DNA of 64,000 nucleotides from SHZI01 sp032122615. Lineage in GTDB: Bacteria > Pseudomonadota > Gammaproteobacteria > Steroidobacterales > GCA-2729495. The DNA lies in assembly GCA_032122615.1 (NCBI GenBank), contig JAQBGF010000009.1:8539-72538 (forward strand). Direction: 5' to 3'. Shown here one piece after another: positions 17,141 to 26,003 of this stretch; within the stretch, counting starts at the first letter, position 1, and each line of letters opens with the position of its first letter. Made by a program: the position numbers and the translations under genes. Below the pieces are notes generated by a model. The model saw only the letters and a program-made list of their open reading frames with translations, was not told where the DNA came from and ran no database searches.

Positions 17141-18079
17141 TCAGTGTTCGTTCGCGGGAAGGCTGGCCCGAAGATCTGCGGCGCTAACCAGGGCGATGCC
17201 CTCCCCGCCATTGAGGAGGTCAGGCCACAGGAAAGGCACCGTTGGGAAACGGGCCTCCAGAACGCCGATCCCGGCCCCGACTTCCAGCGCGAGCCAGCCC
17301 TTCGGCGTCAAAAAGCGAGCGGAATGGTGCAGGATTCTCGCCGGGGTTTCCATCCCGTCAGTCCCGGATACAAGCGCGAGCCGCGGCTCGTGTCCGTACT
17401 CGGGCGGAAACGTCCGCAGGTCTTCCTCAGGCACATAGGGAGGATTGGTGACGATCAGATCGAAAAGACCTTCAAGCCCTGCAAAAAGATCGGCCTGGAC
17501 CAGCTCCACGCGGTCCCGCAGGCCATGCCGCTCCACGTTGCGAGCCGCAACTGCCAGGGCATCGGTGGAGATATCGGTGGCAATTACGCGGCTGTCGGGG
17601 AATGCGCGTGCCAGGGCGACCGCAATGCAACCGCTGCCCGTGCCAATTTCGAGTATGCGCCTGACTCCGGCGGGATCCAGCCATGGCTCGAATCGGTGGG
17701 CAATGAGCTCCGCAAAGGGCGAGCGGGGAATCAGCACCCGTTCGTCCACATAAAACGGCAATCCGGCGAACCAGGCCTCACCCGTAAGGTATGGCAAGGG
17801 GCGACGGCTGCTGACGCGCGCTTCAAGCATTGCTTCGATTTGCGCCCGTTCCGCCTGAGGTACTTCGCGAGTGTAGGCCCGCAAGGCATCCGCGTGATCA
17901 AGCCCCATGACATGGAAGACGAGCGCGGCTGCCTCATCCCGCGCGTTCCCGGTACCGTGGCCAAAATACGCACCGGAGCGGGCCAGACGCCGGGCACATG
18001 AATCGATCAGCCCGGCAACCGTGTCACTGACGCCCGTGTTTCGGGAGCGCCAACGCTCGCCACCGGATCCTGATGCCAT
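17141..18079 (-). CDS. prmB: Ribosomal protein L3 N5-glutamine methyltransferase PrmB
   Basis: SAM-dependent methyltransferase that modifies a Gln of ribosomal protein L3 (HemK/PrmC family). 312 residues from ATG 18079. Motif I is LEIGTGSGCIAVAL, the Gln-binding NPPY motif occurs as VTNPPYVPEED, and RSPFAELIAHRF precedes the domain. The subtype PrmB rather than PrmC rests on length and on the aroC neighbour, which is the usual PrmB context. An ATG at 18103 would add eight residues. Divergent from psd with only about 70 bases between starts. Confidence 0.92.
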   Translation of the reverse strand: MASGSGGERWRSRNTGVSDTVAGLIDSCARRLARSGAYFGHGTGNARDEAAALVFHVMGLDHADALRAYTREVPQAERAQIEAMLEARVSSRRPLPYLTGEAWFAGLPFYVDERVLIPRSPFAELIAHRFEPWLDPAGVRRILEIGTGSGCIAVALARAFPDSRVIATDISTDALAVAARNVERHGLRDRVELVQADLFAGLEGLFDLIVTNPPYVPEEDLRTFPPEYGHEPRLALVSGTDGMETPARILHHSARFLTPKGWLALEVGAGIGVLEARFPTVPFLWPDLLNGGEGIALVSAADLRASLPANEH

Positions 18080-18151
18080 GCTCCGCCTACCGCCGAGTTC
18101 CATGCCGGCGTATAGAATACGTCGCCGCCGCGCTCCGGGAACCCACTGCCG

Positions 18152-19021
18152 ATGCTGCCAACCGTTCTGGACCAACTCTTCGTCCTGATGCAGCGCCTGC
18201 TGCCGGAACGACTGCTGGGTCACGCCGTCCGTGCCCTCACGCGAAGCGAGGTCCCGTGGCTCCGCAGCCTGCTCATTCGCGCCTTCGTGCGCGTGTACGA
18301 CGTTGATCTTGCTGAAGTGGAGCACCCCGAACCCCGATCCTGGGCGCACATGAACGCATTTTTCACGCGCCCGCTCCGCACCGGCGCACGCCCCATCGCT
18401 ACGGGCGAAGACACAGTCGTGAGTCCGAGCGACGGCCTCCTTGAGCAACTTGGCTACGCCGAAGCGGAACAATTGGTGCAGGCCAAGCACTTCCGCTACA
18501 GCATTGCCGACTTTCTCGCGCTGGATGCGGCGGAGGCGGAGCCATTCCAGGGTGGCGCCACGGCCACCGTCTACCTCGCCCCTCGCGACTATCACCGGGT
18601 GCACATGCCGCTCGGCGGGCGAGTAACCGACATGACCTACGTGCCGGGCCGGCGCTGGGCAGTCAACCGGCGCACCGTGCGCACCGTACCGGGACTATTC
18701 GCGGCCAACGAGCGCGTAATCCTTTGGTGCGAGAACGCCGCGGGCCGGTTTGCCGTGGTCCTGGTCGGTGCGTTGAACGTAGCCAGCATCTCGCTGGCCT
18801 GGAGCGGCGAAATTCCGTCGGCAGGCAGGGTCGTCCGGACTCGTTACGGGGCAACAGACCCGGCGCTGATGATTCCGGCCGGCGGCCTGCTCGGGCAGTT
18901 CAACCTGGGCTCTACCGTCGTGATTGTGGCGGAGCGCGGTCTGATTACCTGGGATGACGATCCGAATCGGGGTGTACCGATCCGGATGGGAACCCGCCTC
19001 GGTCAAAGCGCCGGCCTCTGA
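18152..19021 (+). CDS. psd: Phosphatidylserine decarboxylase proenzyme
   Basis: Inner-membrane enzyme making phosphatidylethanolamine. 289 residues; self-cleavage within LGST (Gly253-Ser254) generates the pyruvoyl group on the small C-terminal alpha chain. FNLGSTVVIV and the conserved YLAPRDYHRVHMP segment are visible. A TATAGAAT sequence 34 bases upstream could serve as a -10 box. The stop TGA overlaps the epmA start by one base, a coupling of psd and epmA also seen in enterobacteria. Confidence 0.95.
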   Translation: MLPTVLDQLFVLMQRLLPERLLGHAVRALTRSEVPWLRSLLIRAFVRVYDVDLAEVEHPEPRSWAHMNAFFTRPLRTGARPIATGEDTVVSPSDGLLEQLGYAEAEQLVQAKHFRYSIADFLALDAAEAEPFQGGATATVYLAPRDYHRVHMPLGGRVTDMTYVPGRRWAVNRRTVRTVPGLFAANERVILWCENAAGRFAVVLVGALNVASISLAWSGEIPSAGRVVRTRYGATDPALMIPAGGLLGQFNLGSTVVIVAERGLITWDDDPNRGVPIRMGTRLGQSAGL

Positions 19022-20022
19022 TGCGCTGGCAATCGAGTGCATCGCTGCTCACTCTTCGCCAGCGATCGTGTTTACTCGCCACGGCCCGCGACTTCTTCAG
19101 CAGCCGTGGCCTTGTGGAAGTGGAAACACCGGCGCTCGTGCAGCACGCGGTCACGGACCCGCACCTGCAGAATATTCCGCTGAGACTGGGGCACGGCGAA
19201 CAGCTGTTCCTGCACACGTCGCCCGAGTTTCACATGAAGCGCCTGCTTGCCGGAGGCGCCCCGGACATCTGGCAGCTCGGCAAGGTTTTTCGCGACGGCG
19301 AAGCGGGAGCACGCCACGAGCCAGAATTCACACTGCTGGAATGGTATCGCCACGACTACACGCTCCAGGAACTCGTCGCGGAAACCTGCGAATTGCTGAC
19401 CACTCTCGCTAAGGCCGCGGAACGCGTCGGGGCGCCGGCCACGATAACCGCGGACCCGCCGCATCACTGGACTTACGCCGCGCTGTTCCTCGAGACCCTC
19501 GACATTGATCCACTGACGGCGACGACGGCGGACCTCCACAATCGTGCCCGGACCGTGCTGGGGGACCGGTTAAGCGATGAGTTGTGCGGCAGCCTCGGTA
19601 ACGAGCCCACCCTCTGGCTTGACTTGCTAATGAGTCACGTCGTCCGCGAGCAACTGGCCGGGACCGGAATTGCCGTAATCTCCGGTTACCCGGCCGCTCA
19701 GGCTGCTCTCGCCCGCCTCGACCCCGCCGACCCGCGCGTCGCGGAGCGCTTCGAGGTTTTCTGCCAGGGAATTGAAGTGGCGAATGGTTACCGGGAGCTT
19801 CGCGATGCGCCGGAACAGCGCCGGCGTTTCGCCACCGACCGGGACTTCAGGGTTCGCCTCGGTCGACCGGATGTCGCGCCGGACGAGAACCTGCTGGCCG
19901 CCATGGAGCACGGCCTGCCCGAGTGCGCCGGTGTCGCGGTAGGCTTTGATCGCGTGGTTATGGTCCTGCTTGGACTCCACACGCTGCAGGAAAGCATCAG
20001 CTTCCCGGTACTGCCGACCTGA
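19021..20022 (+). CDS. epmA: Elongation factor P--(R)-beta-lysine ligase EpmA
   Basis: Class II lysyl-tRNA-synthetase-like enzyme without the anticodon-binding domain; attaches (R)-beta-lysine to Lys34 of EF-P. 333 residues, the length of EpmA rather than LysS (about 500). Class II motifs are FFSSRGLVEVETP (motif 1), KRLLAGGAPDIWQLGKVFRDGE with HEPEFTLLEWY (motif 2) and GVAVGFDRVVMVLLG (motif 3). Encoded next to its substrate efp and to epmB, which supplies beta-lysine. Confidence 0.95.
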   Translation: MRWQSSASLLTLRQRSCLLATARDFFSSRGLVEVETPALVQHAVTDPHLQNIPLRLGHGEQLFLHTSPEFHMKRLLAGGAPDIWQLGKVFRDGEAGARHEPEFTLLEWYRHDYTLQELVAETCELLTTLAKAAERVGAPATITADPPHHWTYAALFLETLDIDPLTATTADLHNRARTVLGDRLSDELCGSLGNEPTLWLDLLMSHVVREQLAGTGIAVISGYPAAQAALARLDPADPRVAERFEVFCQGIEVANGYRELRDAPEQRRRFATDRDFRVRLGRPDVAPDENLLAAMEHGLPECAGVAVGFDRVVMVLLGLHTLQESISFPVLPT

Positions 20023-20056
20023 GGGCTGCCTGCCGACAGACCAGCTACAGCCGCCC

Positions 20057-20623
20057 TTACTTCACCCGCGACACGTACTCCCCGGAGCGTGTGTCCACCT
20101 TGATGACTTCGCCCTCGTTGAGAAAGAGCGGCACCTTGACGATAGCGCCGGTCTCGACCTTCGCAGGCTTCATGCCACCCGTCGCGGTGTCCCCCCGAAC
20201 CCCGGGATCCGTCTCGACTATCTTGAGTTCAACGAAAATTGGCGGCACTACCGTTAGTGGCACGCCATTCCAGAGCGTCACCGTGCAGGTATCCTGCTCC
20301 CGCAACCACTGCTTCGCTTCATCAACGGCGGTACCCGAGGCCGGAAGTTGCTCGAAGTTCTCCGGGTCCATGAAGTACCACATGTCGCTATCGTTGTAGA
20401 GATACTGCATCGGCCGGTCCATCACGTCTGCCGATTCGATCGAGTCGCTATTGCGGTAGGTCTTTTCCACCGTCCGCCCGGTACGAAGGTTCCGGATGCG
20501 GACGCGGTTAAACGCCTGGCCCTTGCCGGGCTTGACGAATTCATTATCAACGACGGTGCACGGATCGCCATCGATCAGCACCTTACTGCCACCCCGTAGA
20601 TCGCTCGCACTGTAATTAGCCAT
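20057..20623 (-). CDS. efp: Translation elongation factor P
   Basis: Relieves ribosome stalling at polyproline stretches. 188 residues, three beta-barrel domains. The acceptor lysine is Lys34 in VKPGKGQAF, the sequence recognised by EpmA in E. coli. ATG 20623 (MANYSASDLRGG) is chosen; the frame is open further upstream. Convergent with epmA (34 bases apart) and divergent from epmB (43 bases). Confidence 0.97.
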   Translation of the reverse strand: MANYSASDLRGGSKVLIDGDPCTVVDNEFVKPGKGQAFNRVRIRNLRTGRTVEKTYRNSDSIESADVMDRPMQYLYNDSDMWYFMDPENFEQLPASGTAVDEAKQWLREQDTCTVTLWNGVPLTVVPPIFVELKIVETDPGVRGDTATGGMKPAKVETGAIVKVPLFLNEGEVIKVDTRSGEYVSRVK

Positions 20624-20666
20624 AGAAATCCAATCAGTTACGTAGCCAGCTATTCTAGCCGGATAC

Positions 20667-21698
20667 ATGCGCCCCGCCACACCCCACATAAACCCCATTC
20701 CCGTCGAACCGACCCGCTGGCAGGCCGAACTTGCGCGTGGCTTTCAAAGCCCCGCCGACCTCCTCGCGGCGCTCGGTCTGACGGCCGCAGACTGTGGTCT
20801 GGCCACCGACGGAACAAACGGATTTCCGCTGCGGGTGCCCCGTGGCTTTGTGGCCCGTATGCGCCACGGGGATCCCCGGGACCCCTTGCTGCTGCAGGTA
20901 CTGCCAGTTCAGGAGGAGTCCCTGCCAGCAGTCGGGTTCGTCGCCGATCCCATCGGCGACCTGGCCAGCACACGCACCCCGGGGCTGCTGCAGAAGTACG
21001 CCGGCCGCGCGCTACTGATTACGACCGGGGCGTGCGCAATACACTGTCGCTACTGCTTCCGGCGCGAATTCCCGTACGCGCAACACAGCGCCGCCGGCCA
21101 TCTGGCCGAGGCCCTTAAGGCAATTTCTGCCGACCCCTCGCTGACTGAGATCCTCCTGAGCGGGGGAGACCCCCTCGTCCTCGGCGAGAGCCGGCTCGAG
21201 AATCTGCTCGACGCTCTTGATGCCATTCCCCACGTTGAGCGCATCCGGTTGCATTCGCGTGTCCCTGTCGTGCTGCCTGAGCGGATTGACGAGCAACTGC
21301 TCGCGCTACTTGGCCGCCTTCGTGCGGCCGTAGTCTTCGTCATCCATGCGAATCACGCCAGTGAGATCGATGCGTCCGTAATTGCCGCCCTTGAACGGCT
21401 TTCTACGGTTACCGGCACCGTACTGAATCAATCCGTCCTGCTTCGCGGCATCAACGACTCTCCGGAGGCCCTCGTGGCTCTTTCCCACGCGCTATTTGCA
21501 GGCGGTGCCTTACCCTACTACCTGCATCAACTGGATCCCGTTTCAGGCACGCAGCACTTTGCAGTGAGCGACGCGCAGGCGCTGGCGCTGATTACCGAGA
21601 TGATGAGGCGACTGCCTGGATACCTGGTGCCGAGGCTCGTGCGCGAAACGGCCGGCACTGCATCGAAGACACTGCTCGGACCATTCGGCGCGACATAA
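20667..21698 (+). CDS. epmB: EF-P beta-lysylation protein EpmB (lysine 2,3-aminomutase)
   Basis: Radical SAM, PLP-dependent enzyme converting (S)-alpha-lysine to (R)-beta-lysine for EF-P modification. 343 residues. The CxxxCxxC cluster motif appears as CAIHCRYCFRREF; GGDPLVL and the PLP-lysine region near the C-terminus (YYLHQLDPVSGTQHF) are present. The shorter length compared with clostridial lysine aminomutase is typical of EpmB. Shares a 43-base intergenic region with efp. Confidence 0.95.
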   Translation: MRPATPHINPIPVEPTRWQAELARGFQSPADLLAALGLTAADCGLATDGTNGFPLRVPRGFVARMRHGDPRDPLLLQVLPVQEESLPAVGFVADPIGDLASTRTPGLLQKYAGRALLITTGACAIHCRYCFRREFPYAQHSAAGHLAEALKAISADPSLTEILLSGGDPLVLGESRLENLLDALDAIPHVERIRLHSRVPVVLPERIDEQLLALLGRLRAAVVFVIHANHASEIDASVIAALERLSTVTGTVLNQSVLLRGINDSPEALVALSHALFAGGALPYYLHQLDPVSGTQHFAVSDAQALALITEMMRRLPGYLVPRLVRETAGTASKTLLGPFGAT

Positions 21699-21788
21699 CT
21701 CCAGCCACCCCACATAACTGGACAACGATCACATAATCCCTGCGCACCCACCGCCACAATCTCGCTCCACTACAGGTACCAGGCAGGT

Positions 21789-23879
21789 GTGGGGTTGGGC
21801 AACTCCGTAGGCATTCCTCTGATCGTCATCAGTCGTACTGACGATCACATGACGACGATCAATTCAGTACTTCGGGACAGCGGACATCCGGTTCACTGTC
21901 AGCGCGTGAATGATCTCGCGACACTCGGTGAGCGCTTGCAGTCGCAGCCTCCCGAAATACTGCTGTACTTCGACGGTCACAATGAAATCGATTTTTCGGC
22001 GGTAGTTGCGGCCGTTGCCCAATGCTCGCCACCGCCACCTCTGCTTGTAGTCCAGGGCCAGGTCGATGAGCCGAGTATCGCCGTTGCCATGGAAAGCGGC
22101 GCCCGGGATGTCGTCTCACTGACTCACCGCAACCGTTTACGCGCTGTCGTCGCACGTGAGTTGCACGCGCATCGCCTGCGGCTTGCACTCGAAGGCGTCC
22201 TCAATTCTGCCCGCCAGTACAAGCACGAGTTGCGCAGCCTGATGAGCGGTGCCTCGGAAGCCATAGTAGACATTCACGACGGGATCATCGTGGCCGTGAA
22301 CCCGGCGTGGTCGGCCCTGCTCGGCATGGAGCCGGAAGATGACTTGATCGGCCAGCCTTTCATGGACCTGTTTCGCGAGGCTGACCAGTCAACGCTCAAG
22401 GGCGCGCTGGTCGCGTGCCTCAAGGACAAGTGGCAGGACGACGCCATACTGCCGGTCGTTGCCTACCGAAAGGACGAAACGGAACTGCCGCTGGAACTGC
22501 GGCTTAAGCGTGTGACCGTGGATGGCGATCCCGCCGTTCGAGTCATTGCGCCCAGTGATCGTCAACGAGAGCAGGCTCCGGAAGACCTGCTGACGCAGGC
22601 TGTGGCCCGGGATCCCTCTACCGGCTTCTACCAGCGACACTACTTTGTTGAGTGCCTCTCGGCACGACTGGTAAATCCACCGACAGGCGGAGTCCGCGCC
22701 CTCGCCTATATACGTCCGGATCACTTTGCTCGCGTTCAGTCGGACGTGGGCTTGCTGGGAACCGAGGCGCTGCTGATGCGTCTCGCCGAGGTAGTGCGTG
22801 AACTCACTCAGCCCGGCGATCTCTACGGTCGCTTTGGCGGCACCATGTTCACCGTCCTCGTCGAGCGCGGCACCATGACCGATGTGCGGGCCTGGGCCGG
22901 TCAGTTGTGCAAGGCGGTGGCCAACCAGGTGTTCGAGTTCGAAACCCAGTCCACCTCGATGTCCTGCACGATTGGCCTGTGCGAGATCCGGCCGTCCGAG
23001 CGGAGCGCGGCGGAGCGCCTCACCGAGGCCGAGCAAGCCTGTCGCAGTGGTCGTGATCTGGGCGGGAACCGGGTGATGCTGAGCGACAACACCAGCGCCA
23101 CGGAGCGGGTGCGACTGACTGACACGCTGTGGGTCTCCCGGATCCGGGCCGCGCTGATGCAAAATCGCCTCCGCCTCGTGCACCAGCCCGTGGTCGGACT
23201 TCACGAAGAGGTTCAGGGCGTGCTCGACACGCGAGTACGGCTGATCGACGAGCAGGGCGAACCGGTTCTCCCTGCCGAGTTCATTCCGGCAGCCGAACGC
23301 GCCCACCTGATGAAGAACATCGACCGATGGGTGATCGGCGCATCGTTTTCATTCTGCGTCGCCCGGCGGCCGAATCTCGTCTTTATCCGCCTGTCCCGCG
23401 ACTCCCTGCTCGACGATTCCCTCATCGACTGGATCAAGGCCCGGGCCCAAAGCACCCACCTCAATCCTTCCAAGGTCTGCTTCCAGCTCAGTGAAGAGCT
23501 CGTCCTCCAGCAGCTGAAGCAGAGCAAGAAAATCGCCGAAAAACTGAGGGAACACGGCTTCCTGTTTGCAGTCGACCATCTGGGCTTAGGTCGCGATTCG
23601 ACGCAATTGCTGGGCCACCTGCCCATGCAGTTCGCCAAAGTCGACGGGAGCCTGATGCAGGGCCTGCACCGCGACAAGGACCTGCAGAAGACGGTTGGCG
23701 ACATCGCCGCCCGTGCCCGTGAACTCAATATCAAGACCATCGCCGAGCGCGTCGAAAATGCCAATACGATGGCGATCCTCTGGCAGCTTGGCATCGCCTT
23801 TGTACAGGGCAACTTTACCCAGACGCACGGCGTGGTCCTCGGCGACGCCGAGCCTGCCGAGCGGCAAGCCGCCGGGTAG
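21789..23879 (+). CDS. FimX-like protein: receiver-PAS-degenerate GGDEF-degenerate EAL
   Basis: 696 residues. Order: receiver-like domain (about 10-125), PAS (about 150-265, ASEAIVDIHDGIIVAVNPAW), GGDEF (about 280-425) and EAL (about 450-690). The GGDEF signature is GGTMF (RFGGTMFTVLV), and the EAL motif is missing (QPVVGLHEEVQGVLDTRVRL). Loop 6 reads DHLGLG instead of DDFGTG, although the Lys of FAKVDGSLM and the Glu of AERVEN remain. Both enzymatic activities are therefore unlikely. FimX proteins with this layout bind cyclic di-GMP and control type IV pili. Start GTG 21789 with a weak AGGCAGG ahead. Followed by a FimV-like gene. Confidence 0.85.
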   Translation: MGLGNSVGIPLIVISRTDDHMTTINSVLRDSGHPVHCQRVNDLATLGERLQSQPPEILLYFDGHNEIDFSAVVAAVAQCSPPPPLLVVQGQVDEPSIAVAMESGARDVVSLTHRNRLRAVVARELHAHRLRLALEGVLNSARQYKHELRSLMSGASEAIVDIHDGIIVAVNPAWSALLGMEPEDDLIGQPFMDLFREADQSTLKGALVACLKDKWQDDAILPVVAYRKDETELPLELRLKRVTVDGDPAVRVIAPSDRQREQAPEDLLTQAVARDPSTGFYQRHYFVECLSARLVNPPTGGVRALAYIRPDHFARVQSDVGLLGTEALLMRLAEVVRELTQPGDLYGRFGGTMFTVLVERGTMTDVRAWAGQLCKAVANQVFEFETQSTSMSCTIGLCEIRPSERSAAERLTEAEQACRSGRDLGGNRVMLSDNTSATERVRLTDTLWVSRIRAALMQNRLRLVHQPVVGLHEEVQGVLDTRVRLIDEQGEPVLPAEFIPAAERAHLMKNIDRWVIGASFSFCVARRPNLVFIRLSRDSLLDDSLIDWIKARAQSTHLNPSKVCFQLSEELVLQQLKQSKKIAEKLREHGFLFAVDHLGLGRDSTQLLGHLPMQFAKVDGSLMQGLHRDKDLQKTVGDIAARARELNIKTIAERVENANTMAILWQLGIAFVQGNFTQTHGVVLGDAEPAERQAAG

Positions 23880-24041
23880 CCCTGGCGTGCACTCAATCAC
23901 ACTCCGGACGCAGCACGACCGGCCTGGCATTCACGACATAACAGAACGAGACCTGGGTCGTATCCCGGCTGGCCAGCAGATGGTCTCTTAGCAAGTGACA
24001 CAGAACCCGCGTTTCAACTTCAGGACCTCAGGGCTTAAATC

Positions 24042-26003
24042 ATGCGCCGACTGCGCCAGTCACGCCGACTGAAACCTCCGCTTCGCTCGGTCATGCACCA
24101 GGTCCCAGCCCGTCCGGCACTGTCGGCAGCACCAGTCATGCGACCAGGAACGGGACGTTCCCTTCTGGCCAGCTCCCTGCTGCTGGTGCTGGCACCGTCC
24201 GCACACGCGCTTACGCTCGGCGAGATCAGTGTTCGATCCGCCCTGGGTCAACCTCTGAATGCGACGGTTCCGCTCCGTCTCGGGGCTGGCGAGGCGCTGG
24301 CCAGCGGGTGCGTGGTGCCAGTTCAACAGCCCTCCGAACTGCGCCACGTTCCGGGCGCCAGCGTGACGACGCCCGAGGCGATGCGCGAAGGACAGTACGA
24401 GCTCCGGGTCAGCAGCGCATCGTCCCTGTACGAACCGATGTACGAGCTGGAACTCAAGGTGAAGTGCCCCGGGTCGCCCGTCGTGGTCCGGCAATACGTG
24501 CTGATGCTGGATCTGCCGGCTGCAATCGCCAGTGCCGCCGCCCTCCCCGGCGTTGCAACCCTTCAAGCGACAGGTTCCGCCACCGTTCCACTGTCCGACG
24601 CGAAGCCCACTTCTCCAGCCGTGCAACCACGCGCGGCCAGACCGCGGGCAACTGCCGCCCGCCCTGGCACCACGATCACCAGCGGATCCGTTTACCGGGT
24701 TTCGGATGGGGATACGCTGTCAGGCATTGCCGCTCGAGTGCGTGATCGCAATGTGTCGCTCCGGGTCCTGGCTGATGCCATCCAGGCGGCCAACTCCGAC
24801 GCATTTATCCGCAACGACGCTAACCTCATCAAGCTCGGCAGCGAAATCCTGATTCCGAGCCCGGCCGCCAACAGCGCTCCCGCTGCAGCTTCAGTGCCTC
24901 CGCTCGCAACTACCCCGGCCGTACCGCCAGCGCCGGTGGTGATGGCGGCACCGCTACTCGCCGCCGCACCGGAAATCCCGGCTGGCACAGCAACGTCCGC
25001 CCCGGCGAGCGAAGTGCTATTGCCCGGCGCGCAGACAGAATCGGCCCAGTCTCAAGCGACCGAGACTCAACCAGCCCGGACGCAAGCGGCTCCAGTGGCT
25101 GTGGCGCGACGCACTGTCACGCCGAAAACTGTTGCGGCGCCCGCCGACGACACCGTCGTGGCCGGCCCCGATGAAGCAAATCCCGCTGCCGCCGCCGGCG
25201 CCGGCGTCCTGTTCGGACTGTGCATCAGCGCCCTGCTCTGGTTCCGCGGACGCCTGCCTTCCCGCAAGCGTCAGCTCGCTAAACCGGTCGCCAGTAAAGC
25301 ACCCAGCGCTGGCAAGGCACCCAACACCGGCTCACCGACACTGTCAGGCTCGGCCCCGCTCGCCACAGTGGTTCAACCCCTGGTAACCCGCACCGTCGAA
25401 CCCGGTTTCTCCGTGTCCTACTCTGACCAATACGATGATTCACTCGAAGCCACGTTTGCTGCTGAACCCAAACCCGCGGCCATCGTGCAGCCTTTGAAGG
25501 CGCCGCAAGCCGGCGCGGCGGCTCCTGGCGACGAGATCACCTCCGAACTGGAAAAGTTGTTCGACAGCACCGACACGACGATCCGCAAGCGCCTGGATGC
25601 CCAGACAGCCATCGCCCCTCGCTCGAGCGCCGGCGAGGCAAACGACGCGTTCGAGCCTGCCGAGGTCGAATCGGGCAACGCTGTGGATTTCTTCGTGGGT
25701 GAGCTCGCCGACGACGAGGACGAGGCCATGGCCGCCCAGACGACGGATCTGGCACGACCCAACATCGCTTCAACATCGGCTACCGGCAGTGTTGATATTC
25801 ATGCCCTCGCCACGTCGGCTACCAAGGACGAGCAGCAGGCGCAAACCCTGCTTGAGGCACTGACCCTGCTGGAGCGCGACTACGAAGAGGAACTGACGGC
25901 CAGTCAGGTGCTGGACATGTCAGCCGTGCGCAAGGTGCTTGGCAATAACGCCAACGATGCAACGCAGCTCGGCGAGGAGCTGCTCCGCAAGAAAGCGCGC
26001 TAG
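24042..26003 (+). CDS. Second FimV-like LysM membrane protein
   Basis: 653 residues. After a basic N-terminal extension comes a signal peptide (GRSLLASSLLLVLAPSAHA), the FimV N-domain (LTLGEISVRSALGQPLNATV), a LysM domain (VYRVSDGDTLSGIAARV), an Ala/Pro-rich linker, one transmembrane helix (AAGAGVLFGLCISALLWF) and an acidic cytoplasmic tail. It lacks the TPR and C-terminal FimV motif of the larger paralogue at 11892-14750. ATG 24138 would start right at the signal peptide and may be the true start. The last four bases overlap the parC end on the other strand. It lies 162 bases after the FimX-like gene and probably acts with it in pilus polarity. Confidence 0.8.
   Translation: MRRLRQSRRLKPPLRSVMHQVPARPALSAAPVMRPGTGRSLLASSLLLVLAPSAHALTLGEISVRSALGQPLNATVPLRLGAGEALASGCVVPVQQPSELRHVPGASVTTPEAMREGQYELRVSSASSLYEPMYELELKVKCPGSPVVVRQYVLMLDLPAAIASAAALPGVATLQATGSATVPLSDAKPTSPAVQPRAARPRATAARPGTTITSGSVYRVSDGDTLSGIAARVRDRNVSLRVLADAIQAANSDAFIRNDANLIKLGSEILIPSPAANSAPAAASVPPLATTPAVPPAPVVMAAPLLAAAPEIPAGTATSAPASEVLLPGAQTESAQSQATETQPARTQAAPVAVARRTVTPKTVAAPADDTVVAGPDEANPAAAAGAGVLFGLCISALLWFRGRLPSRKRQLAKPVASKAPSAGKAPNTGSPTLSGSAPLATVVQPLVTRTVEPGFSVSYSDQYDDSLEATFAAEPKPAAIVQPLKAPQAGAAAPGDEITSELEKLFDSTDTTIRKRLDAQTAIAPRSSAGEANDAFEPAEVESGNAVDFFVGELADDEDEAMAAQTTDLARPNIASTSATGSVDIHALATSATKDEQQAQTLLEALTLLERDYEEELTASQVLDMSAVRKVLGNNANDATQLGEELLRKKAR

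Noticed and set aside
15891..17438. Open frame of 515 codons on the plus strand
   Set aside because: Antisense to aroC and prmB; no family similarity.
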